From Myxococcales bacterium 68-20 (GTDB lineage Bacteria; Myxococcota_A; Polyangia; Polyangiales; Polyangiaceae): 64,000 nucleotides of DNA. The stretch covers positions 31,369 to 95,368 of the forward strand of contig MKVQ01000018.1 in the NCBI GenBank assembly GCA_001899635.1. Direction: 5' to 3'. The notes under the pieces were generated by a model. It saw nothing but the letters and a program-made list of their open reading frames with translations. It searched no databases and was not told where the DNA came from. Made by a program: the position numbers and the translations under genes. Every line of letters begins with the position of its first letter. Positions within the stretch are counted from its first letter, which is position 1. Below are positions 1 through 8,606 of the stretch, piece after piece.

Positions 1-1127
1 GCGCGGAGCGGTGAGCGCCGCACCAACAGGGCGACGCGTGTCGAGAGCCGGTCCTCGAGCGCCGCCGGGGCGTTCTTCGGCTTCATGAGCGGAAGCGGTG
101 GGCCGCTCCTCGTGCCGGTCGTGGCCGCTCGCGACGCGACTGCATCGATCGCATCGACGACGCGCTGGGTCTCGATCGGTGTGCTCGGCGCACGCATCTG
201 CTTCGCGCGCGCGAGCACCTGCTCGGCGCGCTCGACGATGGCCGAGGTGAAGTCGCTGCCGAACGGGGCGAGTGCCCTTGCGAGGCGGCCGACGTCTTCC
301 CAGCGCTCGTTCGGATCGCGGCGAATGCACTTCGCGATGACGTCGGAGAGCTCGCGAGGGATCTTCGAGTCCTTCTCCGCGAGCGGAGTCGGCTCCTTCT
401 CGAGGATCGCGGCGAAGATCTCGCCCACTCCCTCCCCGTCGAAAGGCGGAGCGCCCGTGAGCAGCTCGTACGCGACGATGCCGATCGACCAGATGTCTGC
501 GCGGGCGTCGATGTCCGTCGCGTTGCGAAGCTGCTCCGGGGACATGTACACGGGCGAGCCGAGCACGTGCTGACCAGTGAGCCGCTTGTCTTCCGGTTTG
601 CTGCGCGTCGACTTGGAGATCCCGAAGTCGAGGACCTTGATCGCGTTCGATCCGTCGGGCCGGCAACCGAGAAACAGGTTCGCCGGCTTCAGGTCGCGAT
701 GGACGACGTTCGACGCGTGGGCGTGGGCGAGGCCCTCGAGGGCCTGCACGATGTAGTCGACGACGTCCACGACCGGCAGCGTCTTCTGCAGCTCGAGGAG
801 CTCTCCGAGGTCGCAGCCCTCGAGGTACTCCATGACGAGGAACGGCGCGCCGTTCGCCGTCGTCCCCGCGTCGAGGACGCGGGCGACGTGCTCGGAGTTG
901 ATCTTTGCGGCAGCGCGCGCCTCGCGTGCGAATCGTTCGACGATTGCCTCGGAAGCGACGGCCTCGGGAAGGAGGACCTTCACCGCGACGCGTTGCTTCA
1001 AGACGAGGTGCTCGGCAGCGTACACGATGCCCATGCCACCTTCGCCCGCCACCTTGTCGAGGCGGTACTTGGCGGCGACGACATCGCCGATCTTGGGCAT
1101 GGTGCTGCTGGTCACGTTCGGACCCAT
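1..1127 (-). CDS. Ser/Thr protein kinase (Hanks type), C-terminus cut by window edge
   Basis: Cytoplasmic eukaryotic-like kinase that phosphorylates proteins on Ser/Thr. Reading leftward, the domain shows the glycine loop (GEGGMG), the VAVKVL lysine, the catalytic HRDLKPANL motif (Asp near residue 145), the metal-binding DFG (VLDFGISK) and the SPVYMSPEQL activation/APE region. The last visible residues lie just beyond the kinase domain; the remainder, probably a linker, membrane segment or sensor, is outside the window. I chose the ATG at 1127 because an AAGG precedes it; an in-frame ATG at 1100 is the alternative and has no ribosome site. The gene diverges from the GH13 gene across 201 bp. 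A TATACT hexamer at 1159-1164 could serve as a -10 for this gene, but no good -35 is visible. Confidence 0.93.
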   Translation of the reverse strand, partial: MGPNVTSSTMPKIGDVVAAKYRLDKVAGEGGMGIVYAAEHLVLKQRVAVKVLLPEAVASEAIVERFAREARAAAKINSEHVARVLDAGTTANGAPFLVMEYLEGCDLGELLELQKTLPVVDVVDYIVQALEGLAHAHASNVVHRDLKPANLFLGCRPDGSNAIKVLDFGISKSTRSKPEDKRLTGQHVLGSPVYMSPEQLRNATDIDARADIWSIGIVAYELLTGAPPFDGEGVGEIFAAILEKEPTPLAEKDSKIPRELSDVIAKCIRRDPNERWEDVGRLARALAPFGSDFTSAIVERAEQVLARAKQMRAPSTPIETQRVVDAIDAVASRAATTGTRSGPPLPLMKPKNAPAALEDRLSTRVALLVRRSPLR

Positions 1128-1328
1128 CGCGCCTTGTCGGCGTGGCTCGCCAGGTGAAAGTATACGCTGCCTCTTCACTCCGACGGGGGCTTCATTTCTG
1201 ATGCGTTTCGTCGGGGTACGGTTCTTGGCCACGTTTTGGGGGCACGTGTCGGGGCACACTTCTTGGCCGCGCCTCCATCGGTTGGCTTCGATCTTTTGGC
1301 CGCGGGCCGAGGGCGCTAGAGGTGGGTA

Positions 1329-4300
1329 ATGCACGCACGGAGGACGGCACGGGACGCGTTCTTCCCCTCACGGGAGGATGACGCATTCTTTGCGCCGCGG
1401 CGGGGTGACATCGTCTTCCACGACGGCGCAGCCGTCCGCGCTTTCGCCGATCGGGTGAATCGGGGCGAGGCGCGTCCTGAAGGGGCAGCGATCCATCCGG
1501 CCGAGCTTGCGTCGATGGCGCTCGTCCACGAGGTGCTCCACGCGGTCGTCCGCAAGTACCGCGAGCGCCATCCTTCGAGCTTCGCGCGTCTCACGGCGTC
1601 GCTCGAGGCATCGCTCGGTCCCGACGCGAGGCAGATGGCTCTCGACTTTCTCGGGGCGTTTCCGCCCCCGTCGGTCTACCGGGCGCTTCGAGGTGACGGA
1701 GACGACATCCCGCCGCGGTACCTCGAGCGGATGGCGGACCTGGAGCTCGCGGGTACGGCGCAGGGCCGAGCCGGCGCCGAGGCGGAGATCGACGAGGAGC
1801 TGATCCTCCTCTGGGTGGCGAACCAGAACCCTGCCTACGATCCGGTCCGCACGATCATCGGCGACGGCGATCTCGGTCCGACGTATCAGCGGTTCGTCCG
1901 GGAAGTGCGCAGCTTCTTCGACGACGAGCCGCGCTTCGGTCCGAGGAACGAAACTCTCGTCGACTTGCTGCTCGCGCCGTCGCGCGCGCATCCGACGTCG
2001 ATCTTCGCGCAGCTCGAGTACATCGACCGTGCGTGGCGAGAGGCGTTCGGCCTCGACCAGCTCTCGCTGTGGCGCCGCTTGGCGTGGACGCACGATCTCC
2101 GCGTCGAGGAGGAGAAGTGGTTCCAGCGAGGCGGTCCGGGACCGGGGGAGCCGCTCCTCGAGGCGATGAAGTTCGGTGCGAAGGACGAGGGCGAAGGGCC
2201 TGCGCGGTTCAGTCCGGATCTGAACTGGATGCCGAACGTCGTGCTCATCGCGAAGAGCGTCTACGTGTGGCTCGATCAGCTCGCGAAGAAGTACGGTCGC
2301 GACATCCGCGCGCTCGATCAAGTGCCCGACGAGGAGCTCGATCTCCTCGCGTCCCGCGGGCTCAACGGGCTCTGGCTCATCGGCCTCTTCGAGCGCAGCG
2401 CTGCTTCGCGCAAGGTGAAGCAGATGCGCGGCGATCGCGACGCGCTCGCGAGCGCGTACTCGCTGAAGTGCTACGAGATCGCGCACGAGCTCGGCGGCGT
2501 GCCTGCGTACGAGAACCTCAAGGCGCGGGCGGGGGCGCGCGGCATCCGACTCGCGGCGGACATGGTGCCGAACCACGTCGGCATCGACGGCGACTGGGTG
2601 ATCGATCACCCGGACTGGTTCCTCCAGACCCGGCGCCCGCCGTTTCCCAACTATCGCTTCGGCGGGCCCGACCTCGCGGAGAACAACCGTGTCGGGGTCT
2701 TCCTCGAGGAAGGCTACTGGGACAGGACGGACGCCGCCGTCGTCTTCCGCCGTCACGATAGCTGGAGCGGCGAAGATCGGTTCATCTATCACGGCAACGA
2801 CGGCACGAGCATGCCGTGGAACGACACCGCACAGCTCGACTACCTCAAGGCCGAGGTACGGAAGGCCGTCATCGAGACGATCCTGCACGTCGCGAAGATG
2901 TTCCCCATCATTCGCTTCGACGCGGCGATGACGCTTGCGAAGCGCCACATCCAGCGTCTCTGGTATCCGCTGCCGGGACAGGGCGGCGCGATCCCCTCAC
3001 GCGCGGACTACGCGATGACGCAGGAGGAGTTCGACGCGGCCATCCCCGTCGAGTTCTGGCGCGAGGTCGTCGACACGGTCGCCGAGCGCGCTCCCGACAC
3101 GCTGCTTCTCGCCGAAGCGTTCTGGATGATGGAGGGCTACTTCGTCCGGACGCTCGGGATGCACCGTGTCTACAACTCGGCGTTCATGAACATGCTCAAG
3201 CGCGAGGAGAACGACAAGTACCGCGCGACGATCAAGAACGTCCTCGACTTCGATCCGGAGATCCTCAAGCGCTTCGTCAACTTCATGAACAACCCGGACG
3301 AGGAGACCGCGGCTCTCCAGTTCGGCGACGACGACAAGTACTTCGGCACCTGCGTCCTCATGAGCACCCTGCCGGGGCTCCCCATGTTCGGCCACGGGCA
3401 GATCGAGGGATTCCGCGAGAAGTACGGCATGGAATACAGCCGCGCGCGGTGGCACGAGGAGCCGAACGAGCACCTCGTGCGCCGTCACGAGCGCGAGATC
3501 TTCCCGCTCCTCCACAAGCGCTACCTCTTCAGCGGCGTCGAGCGCTTCGCGCTCTATGACTTCGTCACCGACGGCGGGCGGGTCGACGAGGACGTGTACG
3601 CCTATTCGAACGGCGCCGGCTCCGAGCGAGCCCTCGTCGTCTTCAACAACAAGTGGAAGACGACGCGCGGCCGGATCTTCACGAGCACGCATCGCGGGAA
3701 CGTCGCCTCCGAGCTCGGGCTCGACGTGGAGCGATCGAAGGCGGAGAGCGAGTGGCTCGTCATCCGCGACCTTCCGCACGGGCTCGAGTACCTGCGGCGC
3801 GCGAGGGACATCGTCGAGGGCGGCGTTGCCTGGGAGCTCCAAGCGTTCCAGTACCACGTCCTCTCAGGCTTCCGTCCGGTGAGCGCGACGTTCGAGCTCC
3901 CGTACGACAGGCTCGCCGCGGAGCTCGCGGGACGCGGTGTTCCGGACATCGAGCTCGCCGTCCGGGAGCTTCATCTCCGGCCGATCCACGCCCCGCTTCG
4001 CGAGGCATGCTCGAAGGGGCACATCGAGTACCTGACCTCGCAGCTCGACGCGGACGACGACGTCCGCGCGCGTGCAGCGCTCGAGGAGAAGCTCGGTCAC
4101 GTCGCCGACGGGCTCGATTGGATGCTCTCGCGCCGCTCCGGCCTCGAGATTGCGGTCGATCGAGCGCCCGCGATCCGAGCAGCCGGCGATCGATTCGCGG
4201 CGCTCCACGCGGTCGTTCGCAAGGCGGCGCCCGCGACGGCGCCGGAGGAAAGCGCACCGGAAGCGGCGACGGCGGTGCCGGAAGCGACCACCACTCCGGT

Positions 4301-5129
4301 GGTGGAGACCTCGGTGGAGGCGGAGGAAGAGGTCGCGGCGCCGAAGGGCGTCGAGGAGCCCGCGGCCACCGCGATCACCGGCGCTCCGCCGTCGACCAAG
4401 GCGGACGGCGATGCGTCGGTGCTCCATGTCGATCTCCTGCTCGCATTGATCCAGGTGGAGGCGGTCCTCGATCTGCTCTCCTCCGCGGAGCCAGCCGTGG
4501 CCGCAGCCATGACGCGCCCGGCATCGACATCGGAGGCAGAGCACGACGCTACGACCGGAGTGCCGGAGCATCCACAGTCCGAAGTGGTCGAGCCCGCCAG
4601 CGAGCCCGAGCCCGCGGCCCCGACGGCGGTCGCATCCGCGCCGGCGATCGCGATCGCCCCTCCGGCGATCACGCCGGCGATGTGGCCAGCGCGCGAGGCC
4701 GCGATCGCGCAGTGGGAGCTCGCCACGCCGCTCACCGCCGGCTTCGGCACGATCGTCGACGCGAGCGAAGCGCGCCGCCGTACCGCTCTCGTCCTCCTCG
4801 CTGCGACGCTTCCGACGGGCGCCGTCTCGGTCGCCGTGCGCCTCGCGCTCGGGACCAAGCGTGGACAGACGTACATGGATGTCCACGAGTCCGACGGCAC
4901 GCTCTGGTTGAACAAGGAGCGCTTCGAAGAGCTCGCGCGCTTCCTCGCCGAGCGCGAGGCCGCCTCGGGTCGGCGCACCCACGGCGCCGCCAGCGCGGAG
5001 GCCGATGCGCTCGCGCAGCTCGCGGAGCGCGAGGGGTATCGCGCGGAGCGAATCGCCTCGAACCTGGGACCGGCCCCGAACGTCGACGCTCCGACGTCAG
5101 GAGCGGCTACGCCACTGGTCCGGCGCTGA
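1329..5129 (+). CDS. GH13 alpha-amylase-family glycosyl hydrolase, large
   Basis: Predicted alpha-glucan-active enzyme of 1266 aa. The (beta/alpha)8 barrel lies at about residues 340-720 and carries the GH13 regions: MVPNHVG (Asn415, His416), the nucleophile in RFDAAM (Asp531), the acid/base in LLLAEAFW (Glu596) and FMNNPD (Asp657) as the transition-state Asp position. An additional 300-residue N-terminal domain precedes the barrel and contains an HEVLH string at 67-71. After about residue 960 comes a Pro/Ala/Glu-rich linker of about 220 residues and a short charged C-terminal block. There is no signal peptide, so action on cytoplasmic glycogen or maltodextrin is likely, which is inference. 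GAGGTGGG just before the ATG supports the start. A terminator hairpin follows the stop. The exact substrate cannot be told from sequence. Confidence 0.9.
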   Translation: MHARRTARDAFFPSREDDAFFAPRRGDIVFHDGAAVRAFADRVNRGEARPEGAAIHPAELASMALVHEVLHAVVRKYRERHPSSFARLTASLEASLGPDARQMALDFLGAFPPPSVYRALRGDGDDIPPRYLERMADLELAGTAQGRAGAEAEIDEELILLWVANQNPAYDPVRTIIGDGDLGPTYQRFVREVRSFFDDEPRFGPRNETLVDLLLAPSRAHPTSIFAQLEYIDRAWREAFGLDQLSLWRRLAWTHDLRVEEEKWFQRGGPGPGEPLLEAMKFGAKDEGEGPARFSPDLNWMPNVVLIAKSVYVWLDQLAKKYGRDIRALDQVPDEELDLLASRGLNGLWLIGLFERSAASRKVKQMRGDRDALASAYSLKCYEIAHELGGVPAYENLKARAGARGIRLAADMVPNHVGIDGDWVIDHPDWFLQTRRPPFPNYRFGGPDLAENNRVGVFLEEGYWDRTDAAVVFRRHDSWSGEDRFIYHGNDGTSMPWNDTAQLDYLKAEVRKAVIETILHVAKMFPIIRFDAAMTLAKRHIQRLWYPLPGQGGAIPSRADYAMTQEEFDAAIPVEFWREVVDTVAERAPDTLLLAEAFWMMEGYFVRTLGMHRVYNSAFMNMLKREENDKYRATIKNVLDFDPEILKRFVNFMNNPDEETAALQFGDDDKYFGTCVLMSTLPGLPMFGHGQIEGFREKYGMEYSRARWHEEPNEHLVRRHEREIFPLLHKRYLFSGVERFALYDFVTDGGRVDEDVYAYSNGAGSERALVVFNNKWKTTRGRIFTSTHRGNVASELGLDVERSKAESEWLVIRDLPHGLEYLRRARDIVEGGVAWELQAFQYHVLSGFRPVSATFELPYDRLAAELAGRGVPDIELAVRELHLRPIHAPLREACSKGHIEYLTSQLDADDDVRARAALEEKLGHVADGLDWMLSRRSGLEIAVDRAPAIRAAGDRFAALHAVVRKAAPATAPEESAPEAATAVPEATTTPVVETSVEAEEEVAAPKGVEEPAATAITGAPPSTKADGDASVLHVDLLLALIQVEAVLDLLSSAEPAVAAAMTRPASTSEAEHDATTGVPEHPQSEVVEPASEPEPAAPTAVASAPAIAIAPPAITPAMWPAREAAIAQWELATPLTAGFGTIVDASEARRRTALVLLAATLPTGAVSVAVRLALGTKRGQTYMDVHESDGTLWLNKERFEELARFLAEREAASGRRTHGAASAEADALAQLAEREGYRAERIASNLGPAPNVDAPTSGAATPLVRR

Positions 5130-5134
5130 GTCGG

Positions 5135-5163
5135 ACGCGCGCGAGCAGCGTGCTCACGCGCGT
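5135..5163 (+). terminator. Intrinsic terminator after GH13 gene
   Basis: Inverted repeat of 13 bp with one mismatch (arms 5135-5147 and 5151-5163, loop GCG) followed by a T-rich stretch (TTGTTCTTG). It lies 6 bp past the GH13 stop and overlaps the end of the convergent DUF5985 gene, so the stem also encodes that gene's last codons. Confidence 0.55.
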
Positions 5164-5423
5164 TTGTTCTTGTCGATGACGGCCCACGCGATGAGGACGA
5201 AGGCGCCGAGTCGGATGAGATAGAGGTACGGCTGCGACTCGCGCGTGGGCTCGAGCAACGCGAGGAGCACGCGGTTCAACGACAGCGCCCCGAACGCGAC
5301 CGCAAACAACAAGAACAGCCGGTCTCGGCTCGCGTTCCAGAAGCGAAGGAAGAAGACGGCTGCCACGAGGAAGGCCGTCGCTCCTGCGCCGGTGAGAAAC
5401 GAGTGGAGGGAGCTGGCGCTCAC
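5154..5423 (-). CDS. DUF5985 family small membrane protein (second of pair)
   Basis: Protein of 89 aa made of about three hydrophobic segments: residues 10-27 (GAGATAFLVAAVFFL), 36-55 (DRLFLLFAVAFGALSLNRVL) and 68-84, ending in the basic tail DKNKRA. The arrangement and the NRVLLALLEP stretch match the DUF5985 family of unknown function. It is the last gene of a three-gene minus-strand operon, 4 bp after its DUF5985 neighbour. An inner-membrane location is inferred from the segments. The role is unknown. Confidence 0.8.
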   Translation of the reverse strand: MSASSLHSFLTGAGATAFLVAAVFFLRFWNASRDRLFLLFAVAFGALSLNRVLLALLEPTRESQPYLYLIRLGAFVLIAWAVIDKNKRA

Positions 5424-5427
5424 GAGA

Positions 5428-5688
5428 TCACCGCGTGCTCCAGACGAGACCGATCACGAGCGCGGAGACGGAGGCGAGGTTCGTGAGGTCGCGGGCCAAC
5501 AGGAGATTGACCTCGTCCTTCGTGAGCACGACGTCGATGACGAGGAGCACGTTGTTGATGAAGAGGCCCACGAAGCACACGCTGCTCCAAAGCAGGAGCG
5601 GTGAGCGATTGGCGAGGTACGACCTCACGAGGAGGACCGCACACGCGAGGCTCGTCAATGCGCAGAGGATGTAGACGACCTCACCCAT
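5428..5688 (-). CDS. DUF5985 family small membrane protein (first of pair)
   Basis: Protein of 86 aa with hydrophobic segments around residues 3-20 (EVVYILCALTSLACAVLL), 28-50 (LLLWSSVCFVGLFINNVLLV) and near the C-terminus. The CALTSLACAVLL and NNVLLVIDVV stretches are characteristic of DUF5985. The ATG at 5688 has a strong GGGAGG 5-8 nt upstream and overlaps the stop of the upstream regulator gene by 8 nt, implying translational coupling. It and the next gene are two diverged copies of the same fold, suggesting a heteromeric membrane unit (inference). Confidence 0.8.
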   Translation of the reverse strand: MGEVVYILCALTSLACAVLLVRSYLANRSPLLLWSSVCFVGLFINNVLLVIDVVLTKDEVNLLLARDLTNLASVSALVIGLVWSTR

Positions 5689-6097
5689 CTGCTCCTCCCT
5701 TCTTGTCCGACTTACGAATGAGGAATGCGTTGGCAAACACGTAGACCGGATCCCGCTCGGCGCGGCTGTTCAGCGTGGCGACGATGTCTGCGCGGCGATC
5801 ACGATAGAGGTCCTCGATCTCCTGCATCGCGGCGTCGATCGCGGCGCTCACCGGTTGATAACCGTAGAGCAGATCCGTCCCGATGCTCACCGTCAGGAAG
5901 CCCCGCCCACAGAGGATGGCCAGGTGCTGCTCGGCGAATGCGCTCGAGACCTGGAGAGCGTGGGCGACGGAGCGGGCCGCGAACGATTTACCTCGATGTG
6001 CCCGGAGATGGAGCAGGATTTCGAGGCGTTCTACCGACTCAATCGACGATGTGAGGAGGCGAGCGAGGTGCTCTGGGGTGCTGCGTTGTTCGGGCAT
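5681..6097 (-). CDS. Winged-helix-like regulatory protein, operon leader of DUF5985 pair
   Basis: Protein of 138 aa. Residues about 20-75 (SVERLEILLHLRAHRGK, then an AARSVAHALQ helix and a LAILCGRGFLTV turn) look like a winged helix-turn-helix in which a helix-turn-helix is followed by a short beta wing. The rest is helical (MQEIEDLYRDRRADIVATLN) and may dimerise. No enzyme motif is visible. It overlaps the first DUF5985 gene by 8 nt and so is almost certainly co-expressed with it. Inferred role: transcriptional control of this operon, perhaps autoregulation. The family is not recognised with certainty. Confidence 0.72.
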   Translation of the reverse strand: MPEQRSTPEHLARLLTSSIESVERLEILLHLRAHRGKSFAARSVAHALQVSSAFAEQHLAILCGRGFLTVSIGTDLLYGYQPVSAAIDAAMQEIEDLYRDRRADIVATLNSRAERDPVYVFANAFLIRKSDKKGGADG

Positions 6098-6222
6098 TGC
6101 CTGGCTGTGACGGACCTCGTTCCGCTATTTCGAGAGTCAACATTCTCTTGGCGAGGATCACCAGATGGTCCTTTGCCGCAGCGCAGAGAGCATGAGCTTG
6201 CTCGCGCACGACGCGCACGAAC

Positions 6223-6771
6223 TCAGGGCAGGCACGCCTGCCGGCAGTCTTTGCAGTTGGGGCAGCTCCCAGCGCACTTGCAGGTGAGCTCCGGAGCCCC
6301 GACGCAGGCCGAGCCGTCCACGCACGGGGCGGCGCAGATCGGGGTCGCGCTCTGGTAGACGCACTCCTTGCCGACGTCGCAGACGACTGCCTTACAGGGG
6401 TCGACCTCGCTGTCCGGTGCGCAGGCAGCGACGCAGGCCTCGGGCGTCTCGAAGCGGTTCGCGTTGCCCTCGCATCCTCCGTAGCTGAAGTACTCGCACT
6501 TGCCCGTTTCCGCGTTGAACCAGTAGGACGGCATCGCCGCGTCGCATGTCCCTCTGACCTTGGGGAGGGAGCAGGTCGTTCCGCCGTCGGACTGGTCGCC
6601 GTTGCTCCCGACCGCGCTGCCCGTGCTGCCCGCGTTGCCGCTGTTCCCAGGGCTGCCGCTCTTGGGACCGTCGTCGCCGCTCGCCACGATCGGCGTCTCG
6701 GCGCCGCCTCGGCAGGCGCTCATGAGAGCGATGAGCGCAGCGAAGGTAGGAACCAAGATGCGGAGGGGCAT
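6223..6771 (-). CDS. Lipoprotein with Kunitz/BPTI-type inhibitor domain
   Basis: Lipoprotein of 182 aa. The signal peptide ends in the lipobox LMSAC (Cys20). A Gly/Ser/Asn-rich linker (residues 30-65) leads to a domain whose six cysteines at 67, 76, 92, 100, 113 and 117 have exactly the spacing of BPTI (9, 16, 8, 13, 4) and which contains the family signature F-x3-G-C-x6-F-x5-C. The P1 position after the second cysteine is Asp77 rather than Lys/Arg. A further Cys-rich stretch (126-180, twelve cysteines) follows. Kunitz domains usually block serine proteases as tight substrate mimics; with Asp at P1, trypsin inhibition is unlikely, so the target is open. The ATG at 6771 gives a compact signal peptide; an upstream GTG at 6810 is less likely. 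It stands alone on its strand. Confidence 0.88.
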   Translation of the reverse strand: MPLRILVPTFAALIALMSACRGGAETPIVASGDDGPKSGSPGNSGNAGSTGSAVGSNGDQSDGGTTCSLPKVRGTCDAAMPSYWFNAETGKCEYFSYGGCEGNANRFETPEACVAACAPDSEVDPCKAVVCDVGKECVYQSATPICAAPCVDGSACVGAPELTCKCAGSCPNCKDCRQACLP

Positions 6772-6849
6772 CCGACGATTGTCGGATGTCGTGGCCTTTC
6801 GGTCAAACACGCGGCCACGCGCGTCCGAGCGCAGAAGCGCCCCGTGCGA

Positions 6850-7140
6850 TCAGCTCGTGCTGCGCTTGCGGAACAACATGAAGTACGCCGCGATGGCTCC
6901 GAACGCCGCGATCCCGACCGCCACGGCGAGGAGGATCCACACGACGCCCGAGTCGCGCTGCTCTGCGCCCGGGGGACAGTAGACGTAGGCGCGTGGCTCC
7001 ACGCGCTCGCACATCACCTCGAGGCCGTTCGCGACCGCCTCGCTCTGGCAGGCTCGATCGTCCGTGCCGCATTGGCGGCCCGTGCTCGAGCACCTCTGCT
7101 GGACCGTGCAGCCATGCGGGTCGGGGACCACCATCATCAA
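6850..7140 (-). CDS. Cys-rich single-pass membrane protein, unknown
   Basis: Protein of 96 aa with eight cysteines before residue 60 (including CTVQQRCSSTGRQC), then a hydrophobic segment at about 67-88 (VVWILLAVAVGIAAFGAIAAYF) and a basic tail (RKRSTS). The topology suggests the Cys domain outside and the tail in the cytoplasm. No classical signal peptide precedes the Cys domain, and an in-frame stop lies only three codons upstream of the first ATG, so the N-terminus may be incomplete or the single segment may act as a reverse signal anchor. The function is unrecognised. Confidence 0.62.
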   Translation of the reverse strand: MMMVVPDPHGCTVQQRCSSTGRQCGTDDRACQSEAVANGLEVMCERVEPRAYVYCPPGAEQRDSGVVWILLAVAVGIAAFGAIAAYFMLFRKRSTS

Positions 7141-7571
7141 CGATCAGCCCTCGAGTGCTCCCATCCGGTGCTCGACGAGCTTGGTCGAGCAACTTCATCC
7201 GCTGCAGTAGCACCGAGCGCGCAGGATCGCGAGGCACGACGACGCGGGCGCCGGTGGTGCTGCGGGCGACGAGTGGCTCGCGCTCACGCAGCGCCGCGTG
7301 TCGACTCGCTCGCCCGCCTCGGGGAGCCGACCGGCCGACGACGAGGCCAAGTGACGGCCGGACTGGTGGTCGGTCGAGGGCAACCGTCAGCGAAGCTCGG
7401 GTGTAGCGTGAGGGAAACGGTGCTCATCCCCCGGCCCGGTTGGGGCAGATGCGTCCGGTCGTGGCCTTTTGTCCGGGTCGTACCGCCGATCGCGATGTGG
7501 GCGCCGTCGTTCGCCGGCCTTCCGTCGGAACGACCGTTGCACTGAAGCGCCGCAGTGCTATGAGGCCGGCC
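7141..7571. other. Gene-free stretch of 431 bp
   Basis: No convincing coding frame, RNA gene or terminator is seen here. It separates the Cys-rich membrane protein from the rightward lipoprotein and must contain the upstream regions of both. Confidence 0.5.
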
Positions 7572-7853
7572 ATGAAGCTCGACCGCGCAGCTCGGTTCCT
7601 GGCGGTTCTCGTCGCTGTCTTCGCGACGGGCTGCGGAGCGCGCATGTCGACGCGGCCGGTCTCCACGTCGACGACGCCGATCTCCAGGGTCCATCTCCTG
7701 GCGGCCGAGCTGCGCGACACCGACGATGCGCCGAAGGTCGGCAAGTCGCAGCACTCGGACTCGTCCGTCGTGGACGAGGAAGAGGGCAAGAAGGACCCGC
7801 CGCACGGTCGCGCCGATCGCAAGCGGGGCGGCGGCTTCAGCGGCTACAAGTGA
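7572..7853 (+). CDS. Small lipoprotein, unknown
   Basis: Predicted lipoprotein of 93 aa. A hydrophobic signal (RFLAVLVAVFATGC) ends in the lipobox at Cys21. The mature part is hydrophilic and low in complexity, rich in Ser/Asp/Glu/Lys, with an acidic-basic stretch (VDEEEGKKDPPHGRADRKR) and a Gly-rich end. It has no domain I recognise. The ATG at 7572 has a GAGG shortly upstream; another in-frame ATG lies 12 nt earlier. It is convergent with the HAD gene, 33 bp away. Confidence 0.7.
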   Translation: MKLDRAARFLAVLVAVFATGCGARMSTRPVSTSTTPISRVHLLAAELRDTDDAPKVGKSQHSDSSVVDEEEGKKDPPHGRADRKRGGGFSGYK

Positions 7854-7886
7854 GCGTAGAGGCGGATCAGCCTCCGCGCGCGTCGC

Positions 7887-8606
7887 TCAAACGGCGACGC
7901 GGCGCGTACGCGTCCTCCTGAGGCTCGGCGGCTCCGACTCGCGATCGAGCGCAAGCGGTGAACGATCGAGCTCGGAGGAGAGAGCGGCGGGATCATCGTA
8001 GATGGCGATCGCGCCGGCCAGGTCGGAGTCCGACCAGCCCCCGCAGCGAAGCGCGACGACGGGCACGCCAGCCCGCTCACCGGCCTCGACGTCGTACGGG
8101 CTATCCCCGATGAGCAGCGCTTCGGCCGCGGTCACGTCGACACGGTCGAGCGCGATCTCGATGAGGTCGGGGCTGGGCTTGCTCTGGTCGGCGTCGTCGC
8201 GCGAGACCACGACGTCGATGAGGTCGGCCACGCCGGCCGCCCGAAGGAGGTCGGCGATGTCGCTCGCGGACGCCGAAGACACGGCCGCGCAGACGAGACC
8301 GCGCGACCTCAAGCGATCGACGAGGACGCGCGCGCCGTGGAACGGGCCGAGGTCGGGGAGGTAGTGCGCCTTGAAGATCATCCCGCGGCGTTCACTGATC
8401 GAGATGCCCTCGACCGAGGCGTGATCGATCGCGGCGATCTCGGAGAGCAGCTTGTCGCCGCCCATTCCGATCTTCGATCGCAGCTTCTCGAAGGGGACGT
8501 TGCGCCCGTGTCCCCGAAGCGAGTCGAGCCACGCATGTGCATGTGCGTCGTTGCTGTCGAGCAAGGTTCCATCGATGTCGAAAAGGACGGCTCGTATCCG
8601 CGCCAT
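7887..8606 (-). CDS. HAD-superfamily hydrolase (phosphoglycolate-phosphatase-like)
   Basis: Cytoplasmic phosphatase of 239 aa. HAD motifs appear in order: motif I FDIDGT (nucleophile Asp10, acid Asp12), motif II AVSSAS, motif III Lys in QSKPSPD and motif IV IGDSPYDVEAG. The helical insert after motif I fits a C1 cap as in phosphoglycolate phosphatase and beta-phosphoglucomutase. The natural substrate is not deducible. The C-terminal 30 residues are Arg/Ser-rich and not part of the fold. It is monocistronic. Confidence 0.9.
   Translation of the reverse strand: MARIRAVLFDIDGTLLDSNDAHAHAWLDSLRGHGRNVPFEKLRSKIGMGGDKLLSEIAAIDHASVEGISISERRGMIFKAHYLPDLGPFHGARVLVDRLRSRGLVCAAVSSASASDIADLLRAAGVADLIDVVVSRDDADQSKPSPDLIEIALDRVDVTAAEALLIGDSPYDVEAGERAGVPVVALRCGGWSDSDLAGAIAIYDDPAALSSELDRSPLALDRESEPPSLRRTRTRRVAV

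Noticed and set aside
1159-1164. TATACT as -10 of the first kinase
   Set aside because: No acceptable -35 at 16-18 bp; kept only as a remark.
1368-2948. Long minus-strand frame within the GH13 gene
   Set aside because: Antisense shadow of a gene with clear GH13 catalytic motifs.
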